Assembly (NCBI RefSeq): GCF_900044055.2
Contig: NZ_FCOX02000057.1
Location: 1-44,277, forward strand
DNA from: Caballeronia calidae
Lineage (GTDB): Bacteria > Pseudomonadota > Gammaproteobacteria > Burkholderiales > Burkholderiaceae
DNA: 44,277 nt
Direction of reading: 5' to 3'
Part shown: positions 7,336 through 15,541 of the stretch, in pieces
Numbering within the stretch: position 1 is the first letter of the stretch
Layout of the letters: each line of letters opens with the position of its first letter
Notes under the pieces: generated by a model
The model's input: only the letters and a program-made list of their open reading frames with translations
What the model was told of the DNA's origin: nothing
The model's database searches: none
Made by a program: the position numbers and the translations under genes

Positions 7336-9102
7336 TCACGTCACGGCACGGTCCTCCGGCGGCGTGCCGCTTCCCGTTGCAGAACCGCCCTGAAATTCGT
7401 CGATGACATCGGCCACTGCGAAATGTCGGTCGAGCGCGCCGACCTGCTCTTCCACGCCCTCTCTGCGCAGGATGTCCCGCACCGCCGCGTGGGCTTCGAC
7501 GAGCCGAAATCCGATGTCCGCCGCCCGCAGTTCCGCGTGCAAGGTCGCGAGCATGCGCGCCCCGGCAAGATCGACGGCAGGCGACGTCGACAGATCGCAG
7601 ATCACCAGTCGAGGCTTCACCGGGTTCGCGCGGATGCTTTGCCATACCATCGCGCGGACATGTTCCACATTGAAGTAGAAGAGCGACGTTTCCACGCGGA
7701 ACATCAGCACGTCGGGAATGGTCTCGTTGTCAGGATGGCGTTCGAGATCGGAAAAGCGGCGCGTGCCGGGAATGCGTCCGAGAACGGCGACGCGCGGGTG
7801 CGCCGCGCGCCTGATGAGCAGGAGCATCGAGAAGACCATCGCCACGATCACGCCCTGCAGGATGCCGAGCAACAACACGGCGGCGAAGGCCACGCCTGCA
7901 ATGCAGAACTCGTAGCGGTTGACTCGCCAGACATGGCGCAACTCGCGCACGTCGACCAGCCCCTTCACGGCGACGAGCACGATCGCCGCAAGCACGACGC
8001 TCGGAAGATTGCGCAGCAGATCGGTCAGGAACAGCAGGCTCAGACCGATCGTCACCGAGGCGAACACCAGGGCGAGAGGCGTCCTCGCGCCGGCCTTGTC
8101 ATTGACCGAGGATTGCGAAAGGCCGCCGGCCACCGGATACCCCTGGAACAGGCCCGCGGACAGATTGGCGGCGCCCAGCCCGAGCAGTTCCTGGCGCGCA
8201 TCGATTTCGTAGCCGTTCGCCCGTGCGATGGCACGCGCAGCCGACACGCTTTCGACGTAGGAGAGCAGAAGGCACGCGAATGCGAGCGGCACGATGCCGT
8301 CCACGTCGCGCACGCGCAGACCCGGCAGATGGAACTCCGGCAGGCCGCGCGGCAGCTGGCCCACGACCTTGAAGCCCATGTCGCCAAGCGGCGTGACCGA
8401 AAGCAATACGATGGACAACACGACGACCAGGAGCGCCACCGGCCGGCCCGGAAGAAACTTTTCGCCGAGCAGCAGCAGGACGATTGCGACGATGCCGAAG
8501 GCAAGCACGGCGTAATGGGTCTGGGGCAACTGCCCGGCGAGCACGATGACGCGCTCGTAGAATTGCTCCCCGCCGCCCGGTACGCCGAACAGCTTGGGCA
8601 GTTGCGTCAGTGCGATCGTGAGGGCAGCGCCCGCCTTGAAGCCGAGAAGGATCGTCTCGCTGATGAAGTTGACGAGCGAGCTCAGTCGCAGGATCCAGGC
8701 GGCCAGGCACATGGCCGCGACGAGCATCGCGGTCAATGCCGCGATCGACGCGAAGCGCGCCGGGTCGCCGCCGGCCATGCCGGCCACCGTCACGCCGACG
8801 AGCATCGAGATCGCCGATGTCGGCCCGATTGCGAGCTGACGCGAAGAACCGAATAAGGCGTATGCAAGGCCGCCCGCCAGATAGCAGTAGATACCGTATT
8901 GCGGCGGCAGCCCCGCGAGCGTCGCGTACGCCAGCGATACCGGTATGCCATACGCCGCGAGCGTCACGCCGGCGACGGCATCGTGCGTGAGCCAGCGCGG
9001 CTGGTAGCCGTGCAGCCATTGCGCCAACGGGAACCTGGCGCGCGCATCGGCCGGGTCGGTCGATTTCGCGATCTCGCCGGCCGGACTCATCTTGTCGCTC
9101 AT
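7336..9102 (-). CDS. SulP/SLC26 family anion transporter with STAS domain
   Basis: Inner-membrane anion transporter of 588 aa, probably for sulfate, bicarbonate or an organic anion. The N-terminal segment WLTHDAVAGVTLAAYGIPVSLAYATLAGLPPQYGIY is the SulP signature. About a dozen membrane segments follow up to roughly residue 430, including the conserved GLFQGYPVAGGLSQSSVN loop. A C-terminal cytoplasmic STAS domain (about 455-570) includes VICDLSTSPAVDLAGARML. The start at 9102 is supported by a strong GGAGGAGGTG Shine-Dalgarno just upstream; a much longer in-frame reading back to 9639 overlaps the DUF2252 gene and is rejected. It lies 50 bases after the DUF2252 gene on the same strand, probably one transcript. 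Confidence 0.93.
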   Translation of the reverse strand: MSDKMSPAGEIAKSTDPADARARFPLAQWLHGYQPRWLTHDAVAGVTLAAYGIPVSLAYATLAGLPPQYGIYCYLAGGLAYALFGSSRQLAIGPTSAISMLVGVTVAGMAGGDPARFASIAALTAMLVAAMCLAAWILRLSSLVNFISETILLGFKAGAALTIALTQLPKLFGVPGGGEQFYERVIVLAGQLPQTHYAVLAFGIVAIVLLLLGEKFLPGRPVALLVVVLSIVLLSVTPLGDMGFKVVGQLPRGLPEFHLPGLRVRDVDGIVPLAFACLLLSYVESVSAARAIARANGYEIDARQELLGLGAANLSAGLFQGYPVAGGLSQSSVNDKAGARTPLALVFASVTIGLSLLFLTDLLRNLPSVVLAAIVLVAVKGLVDVRELRHVWRVNRYEFCIAGVAFAAVLLLGILQGVIVAMVFSMLLLIRRAAHPRVAVLGRIPGTRRFSDLERHPDNETIPDVLMFRVETSLFYFNVEHVRAMVWQSIRANPVKPRLVICDLSTSPAVDLAGARMLATLHAELRAADIGFRLVEAHAAVRDILRREGVEEQVGALDRHFAVADVIDEFQGGSATGSGTPPEDRAVT

Positions 9103-9152
9103 GGCAACACCTCCTCCGGCCCGCCGGTCGGATTCGCTAAGGGGCAGCCGTC

Positions 9153-10574
9153 CTATACCTCGATCGTCGCCTCGATTCGCCCTTCGCGGATGGCGCGCAC
9201 GAACGCGCGGTAGTCCCGTCGGTTCTGGGCGCTGTAATCGGTGGCGAATTCGGTGATCGCATCGTCGAAGGTCTGCCCTGAGCCCAGGTAGCCCGCGATC
9301 ATCGCGGCATCGCCCGAGCGTGCGTGGGCCCGGGCCAGCGCGTGCGCGCACATGCGCGCGTACTGCCGCAGCAGGCCCGCATCGAGATCGTCGATGATCA
9401 CGGACATCTTCATGTCCCGAAGCTGGCGGATGTAGAAATCGCGGCCGTTGCCGCCTCGTGTCCATCCGAGAAACACGTCGCTGGCGGCCTGCATGATGCG
9501 CTGGCCCGCGATCACGCGCTGCCCGTGATTGGGATGCCGGCTCTTGCCCGCATAAGGTTCGAGCACCGAGGTCCGCGCCTCCTTCACCTGCAGGAACAGC
9601 GGATCGTTGTTCCCGGCCATGAAGAGGCCCACTCCGCACATCGTTCCCACGCTCCCCACGCCGACCACCTTGATGGCCATATCGATGAAGCTGTAGCGGT
9701 CGAACAGGGTGCGGATATGCTCGGGCAGGCTCTCGCGATACGCATCGATCGCCTCCGCATAGCCGGAGGCAAGGCCGGGCGCCATGTCCTCCGTCGGATG
9801 GAAGATGAGCGGCGGATCGTCCTTGATTCTCGGCAGCGTGCCTGCGTCGGAGACGAGTTTCGGATAAAGATGTTCGGGGACGGTCTTGCGGCGCGCGTCA
9901 TCGATGCGCTGCGCGATTCGCTTGCGTGCCTCGGCCATGACGGCGGGATCGCCCGAGCGGTCTTCGTACTTCTGCAGATCGATGCGGTCGTACCAGACAT
10001 CGAGCGCCCTCATCGACGCGTAGTCGCGCATCCGCTCGCGATACTCGCGCACCAGCCCCGAGACCATTCGTGCGCCCTCGCTGGGAGGAAACGCCAGGTG
10101 TTCCGCGGCGATCTCCACGCTCGCCGCCAGCCTTTTGAGGTCCCACTCGAACGGCGCGGGCAGCGTCTCGTCGAGATCGTTGATGTCGAAGATCACGTTG
10201 CGCTCCGGCGTCGCGAAGCCGCCGAAGTTCATCAGGTGCGCGTCTCCGCATGCCTGCACCCGGATGCCGCTGGTCGGCGTGGTGGCGAGGTCGGCGGCCA
10301 TCAGCGCGGCCGCGCCGCGATAAAACGCAAACGGCGATGCCGACATTCGCCCGAAACGGACAGGAATCAGGCCTGGAAGGCGGCCTTCGTTCGATTCGAT
10401 CAGGATCTGCACCGGGTCGACACGCTTCTCAGCCGGCTTCCATCCGGCCTGTGACGGGCGCGGCACCGAGTCCCGCAGCGCCCGGCCCTGAGCGGCGCGG
10501 TCGTCGGCGGACTGATAGGTGGTCTCCGAGCTGGAGCGCGTACGGGAAGGCTTTGAATTCACTGCTTTATCCAT
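9153..10574 (-). CDS. DUF2252 family protein
   Basis: Conserved protein of 473 aa with no established biochemical role. Family hallmarks include RMSASPFAFYRGAA near the start, the GDAHLMNFGGF motif (about 130-140), DINDLDETLPAPFEWDLKRLAAS, VGVGSVGTMCGVGLFMAG and QVKEARTSVLEPYAG. The GDAHxxNFG and DxNDFDE-like motifs recall the active-site loops of aminoglycoside-phosphotransferase-fold kinases, so a kinase-like activity is possible (inference). ATG 10574 is preferred, but an upstream in-frame ATG at 10667 cannot be excluded; neither has a strong ribosome site. It is the first gene of a probable two-gene unit with the SulP transporter. Confidence 0.88.
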   Translation of the reverse strand: MDKAVNSKPSRTRSSSETTYQSADDRAAQGRALRDSVPRPSQAGWKPAEKRVDPVQILIESNEGRLPGLIPVRFGRMSASPFAFYRGAAALMAADLATTPTSGIRVQACGDAHLMNFGGFATPERNVIFDINDLDETLPAPFEWDLKRLAASVEIAAEHLAFPPSEGARMVSGLVREYRERMRDYASMRALDVWYDRIDLQKYEDRSGDPAVMAEARKRIAQRIDDARRKTVPEHLYPKLVSDAGTLPRIKDDPPLIFHPTEDMAPGLASGYAEAIDAYRESLPEHIRTLFDRYSFIDMAIKVVGVGSVGTMCGVGLFMAGNNDPLFLQVKEARTSVLEPYAGKSRHPNHGQRVIAGQRIMQAASDVFLGWTRGGNGRDFYIRQLRDMKMSVIIDDLDAGLLRQYARMCAHALARAHARSGDAAMIAGYLGSGQTFDDAITEFATDYSAQNRRDYRAFVRAIREGRIEATIEV

Positions 10575-10929
10575 GTCCGCTCCGGTCGGAAACACTGCGT
10601 GCTTCGCGGCGTCGGTCGATGTGCGAGCGACGCGCAAGGATGTGCTGATTGCCGGCTGGCCCGTCATCCCGTCGCCATTGCGACGATGCCGTACTCAGCG
10701 CAAATGCCCGGCGTGTCATGAAGCCTATGCTTGAAGACTAGGAATTTCGTTGCCTTGAATCAAGCAATAGACGCGGCGTAGCGAACATGCGCGAGCTATG
10801 TAAGCCCGTTGTTACCGGCAATGTGCCCGACGTCGACACGGCTGCCGTTTCGTGCGGGAATGCCCCGCGCGGCCGATGGCCGGATTGCCTCGGTCGACGC
10901 CGAGCGCTTTCATCGATGTGGAGACGAAC
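10575..10929. other. Intergenic region between DUF2252 gene and 72-aa gene
   Basis: About 355 bases separating two divergent genes. It presumably contains both promoters, but I find no pair of -35/-10 hexamers good enough to call. The part around 10735-10770 is noticeably AT-richer than its surroundings. No additional gene is supported. Confidence 0.5.
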
Positions 10930-11148
10930 ATGAAATTCGACTACAAGCACTTCAGTATCGACGCTTCGTGTCTCGAGGAGGGCGGCCGATACTATGCCCG
11001 CGCGAAAATTTTCCAGCGCACGTCGGTGGCCGACGATGCCCGCGAAGTGAAATGGTCAGGCGACATCGGCGACTATCGAAGCGACGCCGATGCGGTCGAG
11101 GCCGCGCAGCGATGGGCGCGTCAATGGTGCGACGAGAACGAACACTGA
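10930..11148 (+). CDS. Small conserved hypothetical protein, 72 aa
   Basis: A short soluble protein starting MKFDYKHFSIDASC and containing YARAKIFQRTSVADDAREVKWSGDIGDY, then a predicted helix YRSDADAVEAAQRWARQWCDEN. The predicted beta-rich start and single C-terminal helix resemble small Burkholderia-type proteins of unknown function; I do not recognise a named family with confidence. No signal peptide or membrane segment is present. Start ATG 10930 follows a GGAGACG stretch that can serve as ribosome site. The longer in-frame start at 10852 would add an atypical Arg/Pro-rich segment and is rejected. Confidence 0.75.
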   Translation: MKFDYKHFSIDASCLEEGGRYYARAKIFQRTSVADDAREVKWSGDIGDYRSDADAVEAAQRWARQWCDENEH

Positions 11149-11158
11149 AGCGGGACGC

Positions 11159-11188
11159 AAAAAAAAACCCCGGCCCGATGGGCCGGGG
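11159..11188 (-). terminator. Rho-independent terminator of prlC
   Basis: A perfect 9-bp stem (CCCCGGCCC, loop GAT, GGGCCGGGG) with a nine-base A-run on its left. Read on the minus strand this is stem-loop then U-run, about 22 bases after the prlC stop codon. Confidence 0.9.
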
Positions 11189-11210
11189 TTGCTCGCCAGG
11201 CCAGGCGCTA

Positions 11211-13322
11211 TCAGTGCGCCGCCTGTCCCGACATCCCGTTATGACGCAACAGCGCGTCGATATCCGGCTCCCGCCCGCGGAACGCCTTGAATGAGTCCAT
11301 CGCGGGGCGGCTGCCGCCCACTTCGAGAATCTCGCGGCGATAGCGCGTGCCCGTCAACACATCCAGCACCGAGCCGTTGCCGGCCTTCGCGGCTTCCTCG
11401 AATGCGGCGTAGGCATCGGCGGACAGGACTTCGGCCCACTTGTAGCTGTAGTAGCCCGCCGCATACCCGCCCGCGAAGATATGGCTGAACGTGTTCGGCC
11501 AGCGCGAGAAGGGCGCCTGCGGGATCACATGGAACTTCTCGTTGATCGCGCGCGCGAGGTCGTTGACGTTCTGCGTCGCGTTGGCGGGATCGTAGGACGT
11601 GTGCAGCACCATGTCGAACATCGAGAAGACGATCTGGCGCAGCGTGCCGAGACCGCTCTGGAAGTTCTTCGCGGCGAGCATCTTGTCGAAGAGCTCGCGC
11701 GGCAGCGGCGCGCCGGTGTCGACGTGCGCGGACATATCGGTCAGCACGTCCCACTCCCAGCAGAAGTTCTCCATGAACTGCGACGGCAGCTCGACCGCAT
11801 CCCATTCCACGCCGTTGATGCCCGACACGCCAAGCTCGTCGACGCGCGTCAGCATGTGATGCAGGCCATGCCCGAACTCGTGGAACAGCGTGATGACTTC
11901 ATCGTGCGTGAAGCACGCGGGCTTGCCGCCCACCGGCGCGGAGAAGTTGCAGGTGAGATATGCGACCGGCGTCTGCACGCCGCCTTGCATGCGCTTGTGA
12001 CGCGAGCGGGCGTCGTCCATCCAGGCGCCGCCGCGCTTGCCTTCGCGCGCGTAGAGATCGAGATAGAACTGCGCGACGAGCGTGCCGTCCTTGTTCTCGA
12101 CGCGGAAGAAGCGAACATCAGGATTCCACACGGCCGCTTCGTCGCGGCGGATCGACACGTTGAAGAGCGTCTCCGTGACCTTGAAGAGGCCCTTCAGCAC
12201 GGCTTCCTGCGGGAAGTACTGCTTCACTTCGTTCTCGGAGAACGAGTAGCGCTTCTGACGCAGCTTCTCGGCCGCATACGCGATGTCCCACGGCTGCAGC
12301 TCGGGCATGCCGAGCTCGGTCGCGGCGAACGCGCGCAGCTCCATCCAGTCGTTATCGGCGTAGGGACGGGCGCGCTTCGCGAGATCCTCGAGGAACGCGA
12401 TCACTTGCGCGGGCGATTCGGCCATCTTCGGCGCGAGCGACACTTCCGCGAAGTTCTGGTAACCGAGCGTCTTCGCTTCTTCCTCGCGCAGCTTCAGATG
12501 CTCGACGACATTCGCGGTGTTGTCCCAGTCGGCACGGCCGTCGCCATAGGTTTCGCCGAGCTCGGACGCACGCGTGACATACGCGCGATACATCGCTTCG
12601 CGCATTGGGCGATGTTCGGCATACTGCAGCACCGGGAAATACGACGGGAAATGTAGCGTGAACTTCCAGCCTTCCTTGCCGTCGCGCTGCGCGGCTTCGC
12701 GGGCCGCTTCGATGACGTCGTCGGGCAGGCCGGCGAGATCGCGTTGCTGCGTGACGATATACGCGTAGGCGTTGGTGGAATCGAGCACGTGGTCGGAGAA
12801 CGCCTTCGAGAGCGCCGCCTGCTCTTCCTGCAATTGCGCGAAGCGCGGCTTGCGGTCTTCGGGCAGTTCGGCGCCCGACAGACGGAAATCGCGCAGCGAG
12901 TTCTCGAGGATCTTCTTGCGCTCGGCGGACAATCCGGCGAATTCCGGTCCGGCGGCGATCGCCTTGTACTTCTCGTAGAGCGCGAGGTTTTGACCGACAC
13001 TCGCGGAAAATTCAGTGACGCGCGGCAGGTTTTCCGCATGCGCGGCGCGCAGTTCGGGGGTGTCGGCAACGGCGTTCAGATGGCCGATGACGCCCCACGC
13101 GCGGGAAAGCTTTTCCGATTCCTGCTCCAGGCCCTCGACGACGTCCTTCCAGGTCGCGGGTGTATCGGGGGCGCTTGCGCGGTCGACGGCGGCTTTCGCA
13201 TTGGCGAGCAGCACATCGAGTGCCGGCGTGACGTGAGCGGGCTGAATCTCGCCGAAGCGCGGGAGATCGGAAAAATCGAGCAGCGGATTGGCCGCTGCCG
13301 TGGTGGACGTGTTATCGCTCAT
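11211..13322 (-). CDS. prlC: Oligopeptidase A (M3 metallopeptidase)
   Basis: Cytoplasmic zinc oligopeptidase of 703 aa that degrades short peptides, including cleaved signal peptides. The zinc motif HEFGH lies at 481-485 (LFHEFGHGLHHML), with the third ligand region downstream in GVEWDAVELPSQFMENFCWE. The late loop FSHIFAGGYAAGYYSYKWAEVLSADAYAAF is characteristic of PrlC/thimet oligopeptidases. Length and motif position match E. coli PrlC (680 aa). Start at 13322 gives MSDNTSTT. It lies downstream of folD on the same strand, with a 188-base gap containing a 7-bp tandem repeat. Confidence 0.96.
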   Translation of the reverse strand: MSDNTSTTAAANPLLDFSDLPRFGEIQPAHVTPALDVLLANAKAAVDRASAPDTPATWKDVVEGLEQESEKLSRAWGVIGHLNAVADTPELRAAHAENLPRVTEFSASVGQNLALYEKYKAIAAGPEFAGLSAERKKILENSLRDFRLSGAELPEDRKPRFAQLQEEQAALSKAFSDHVLDSTNAYAYIVTQQRDLAGLPDDVIEAAREAAQRDGKEGWKFTLHFPSYFPVLQYAEHRPMREAMYRAYVTRASELGETYGDGRADWDNTANVVEHLKLREEEAKTLGYQNFAEVSLAPKMAESPAQVIAFLEDLAKRARPYADNDWMELRAFAATELGMPELQPWDIAYAAEKLRQKRYSFSENEVKQYFPQEAVLKGLFKVTETLFNVSIRRDEAAVWNPDVRFFRVENKDGTLVAQFYLDLYAREGKRGGAWMDDARSRHKRMQGGVQTPVAYLTCNFSAPVGGKPACFTHDEVITLFHEFGHGLHHMLTRVDELGVSGINGVEWDAVELPSQFMENFCWEWDVLTDMSAHVDTGAPLPRELFDKMLAAKNFQSGLGTLRQIVFSMFDMVLHTSYDPANATQNVNDLARAINEKFHVIPQAPFSRWPNTFSHIFAGGYAAGYYSYKWAEVLSADAYAAFEEAAKAGNGSVLDVLTGTRYRREILEVGGSRPAMDSFKAFRGREPDIDALLRHNGMSGQAAH

Positions 13323-13368
13323 GGCTCTCCCGTTCTGGTGTTGGGTGAAGCGCAGGCGGGGGAGGATT

Positions 13369-13396
13369 GCATCCGGCATCCGGCATCCGGCATCCG
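13369..13396. repeat. 7-bp tandem repeat between folD and prlC
   Basis: Four perfect copies of GCATCCG lie 47-74 bases upstream of the prlC start codon. A seven-base unit in a leader can change length by slippage without affecting any reading frame. Confidence 0.85.
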
Positions 13397-13510
13397 GGCG
13401 CCCCGCGCCGGCTCTTCTCGAGATTATTGGGGCGGGCGGGGCAAATTCCAATGGATTGTTTTTAAGGGGCCGATTGGCAGGCCCCTTCGCGCAGGGCGCG
13501 AGACGATTTA

Positions 13511-14365
13511 TTACGCCCGTGCCGCGCGCTCGGCCGCCTCGATCGTGTTGACGAGCAGCATCGTGATGGTCATCGGGCCGACGCCGCCCGGCACCGGCGT
13601 GATATGGCCGGCCACTTCCTTCACGCCCGCGAAATCGACGTCGCCGCACAGCTTGCCTTCGTCGTTGCGGTTCATGCCGACGTCGATCACGGTCGCGCCG
13701 GGTTTCACCATGTCGGCGGTCACGATATTGCGGCGGCCGACCGCAGCGACGATCACATCGGCGTCGCGCGTGTGCTTCGCGAGGTCGCGCGTCTTGCTGT
13801 GGCAGATGGTGACGGTCGCGCCGGCTTCGAGCAGCAGCAGCGCCATCGGCTTGCCGACGATGTTCGAGCGGCCGATCACCACCGCGTTCGCGCCTTTCAG
13901 GTCGATCTCGTGCGCCTCGAACATCTTCATCACGCCGTAGGGCGTGCACGGGCGAAAGAGCGGCTTGCCGGTCAGGAGCGCGCCCGCATTGGCGACGTGA
14001 AAGCCGTCGACGTCCTTCGCGGGCGCGATCGCCTCGATGACCTTGTGGCTGTCGATATGCGCGGGCAGCGGCAGTTGCACGAGAATGCCGTGGATCGACG
14101 GATCGGCGTTGAGCTTCGCGATGTGCGCGAGCAGTTCGGCTTCGGAGAGCGTCGCGGGGAAGCGGTCCATCACCGAATGCAGGCCGTTGTCGTGGCACGC
14201 TTTCACCTTGTTGCGCACGTAGACTTCGCTGGCGGGATTGTCGCCGACGAGCACGACGGCGAGTCCCGGCTTGTGTCCACGTCCGGTGAGGGCGGCGGCG
14301 CGCGCGGCGACATCGGCGCGAAGGGTCTTGGAAAGGGCGTTGCCGTCGATGAGTTGGGCAGTCAT
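13511..14365 (-). CDS. folD: Bifunctional FolD (methylene-THF dehydrogenase/cyclohydrolase)
   Basis: One-carbon metabolism enzyme of 284 aa. It converts 5,10-methylene-tetrahydrofolate to 10-formyl-tetrahydrofolate through NADP-dependent oxidation and hydrolysis. Signature segments are VGDNPASEVYVRNKVKAC, which holds the catalytic Tyr49 and Lys53, ILVQLPLPAHID, KDVDGFHVANAGAL, the Rossmann motif VVIGRSNIVGKPMALLL, and PVPGGVGPMTITMLLVNT near the end. Length equals the standard bacterial enzyme. It is followed by prlC on the same strand. Confidence 0.97.
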   Translation of the reverse strand: MTAQLIDGNALSKTLRADVAARAAALTGRGHKPGLAVVLVGDNPASEVYVRNKVKACHDNGLHSVMDRFPATLSEAELLAHIAKLNADPSIHGILVQLPLPAHIDSHKVIEAIAPAKDVDGFHVANAGALLTGKPLFRPCTPYGVMKMFEAHEIDLKGANAVVIGRSNIVGKPMALLLLEAGATVTICHSKTRDLAKHTRDADVIVAAVGRRNIVTADMVKPGATVIDVGMNRNDEGKLCGDVDFAGVKEVAGHITPVPGGVGPMTITMLLVNTIEAAERAARA

Positions 14366-14579
14366 GGCGAATCGGATCGAGGATGGGCGAGGGCGCGCGA
14401 GGGCGTGAAGCCGTCGCCGTGCCCGCCGCTCTGTGCGGCTGCGGTGCGCGGCGCTCGCGCATGTTGCCGGGCGCTCGATTTCGACGATCTTCGAAAACCG
14501 CGCCCGTGAGAAGGGCGAAATTATACCGCCGGGCGCCTTCTCACGTTCCGATGCCCCGTTCCCGAGGTGTCGCCGATGT

Positions 14580-15482
14580 CTACGGCGACACCTGTTGCCA
14601 CGACGAATCCGGGTCGAACGACTGGATGGCCGCCGCCCGTTTCGTCGATGCCGGGCCGAGGTCCTTCTCGTAGACCTGGCCGTCCTGATTGACGATGAAG
14701 GTCATGACGCCGGTCTGGCCGTAGCGCGCGGGCGTGGCAATCAGGCCGAAGCCGCCGGTCAGCTTGCCGCCTTCCGCGTAGTGCTTCGCGCCGCCTTTCG
14801 CATGCGGACCCTGCGACGTCAGGATGCGGTAGTGATAGCCGTAGTAGCCGTCCGCCGCGCTCGGCTTGTTCGGCATCATCGCCGCAAGCGGCCCGAGCGG
14901 GCTGTCCGGCTCGCCGGCCGCCGTCTTCCAGTAGAGGCCGTCGTGCTTGCCGGGCGTGGAGACGAGGCGGTCGGCGTAGTGGTTCGTCGCCTGGTGATAG
15001 TCGCTTTGCGCGGCGATGTACGCGAGCGCGACCTGCATCGCCGAGCGCTCGTTGCGGCCGATGCGCCGCGTGAGCACTTCGTCGCGCGCGGCGCGCATGT
15101 CGAAGCGCCAGCCGTTCGCGACCTTGATGAGCGGAATCGGCAGCGTCCAGCCGCTCGTGCCCGCTTCGATATGCGCGGCCGGATGGCCGTCGACCGGCTG
15201 CGCATCCTCGACGATGCGGTGCTGCTGCGACCACGCGCCGAGATACGCATAGATGTCCTGCTCGCCGATGCTGTCCTCCGGCACGTAACGGCCGTGGTCC
15301 TTGCCGAGCACCTTGGCGAGCGCGGTTTCGTCGTTGCTCGCGATGGCGTCGGTGAGCGCCTGCGCCGCGGCTTCGGCGGTGGGATACACGGCCTGCGCGC
15401 GTGCGAGCGATGCGCCGAGCGCGAGCGAAGCGGCGATGACCGCGCACAGGACTGGCTTCTTCGATGAGGCGAATGCTTGCAT
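14580..15482 (-). CDS. DUF2950 family exported protein
   Basis: Probable periplasmic protein of 300 aa. A signal peptide is visible (KKPVLCAVIAASLALGASLARAQA). The mature part includes YPTAEAAAQALTDAIASNDETAL, repeated W/Y-rich strands, GYYGYHYRILTSQGPHAKGG and a conserved ending ATPARYGQTGVMTFIVNQDGQVYEKDLG. These match DUF2950, a family without known function. Start 15482 is supported by an AGGAGC ribosome site. It follows the DUF3300 gene by 59 bases; the two families often occur together, pointing to a shared envelope role (inference). Confidence 0.9.
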   Translation of the reverse strand: MQAFASSKKPVLCAVIAASLALGASLARAQAVYPTAEAAAQALTDAIASNDETALAKVLGKDHGRYVPEDSIGEQDIYAYLGAWSQQHRIVEDAQPVDGHPAAHIEAGTSGWTLPIPLIKVANGWRFDMRAARDEVLTRRIGRNERSAMQVALAYIAAQSDYHQATNHYADRLVSTPGKHDGLYWKTAAGEPDSPLGPLAAMMPNKPSAADGYYGYHYRILTSQGPHAKGGAKHYAEGGKLTGGFGLIATPARYGQTGVMTFIVNQDGQVYEKDLGPASTKRAAAIQSFDPDSSWQQVSP

Positions 15483-15541
15483 GTCGGGCTCCTGGTTCTG
15501 GCGTGCGCCGCTCGCGCGGCGTTTGACGATGGGCGCGCTCA

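Noticed and set aside
9103..9639. N-terminal extension of the SulP transporter
   Set aside because: It would overlap the DUF2252 gene, which is real, and the start at 9102 has a strong ribosome site.
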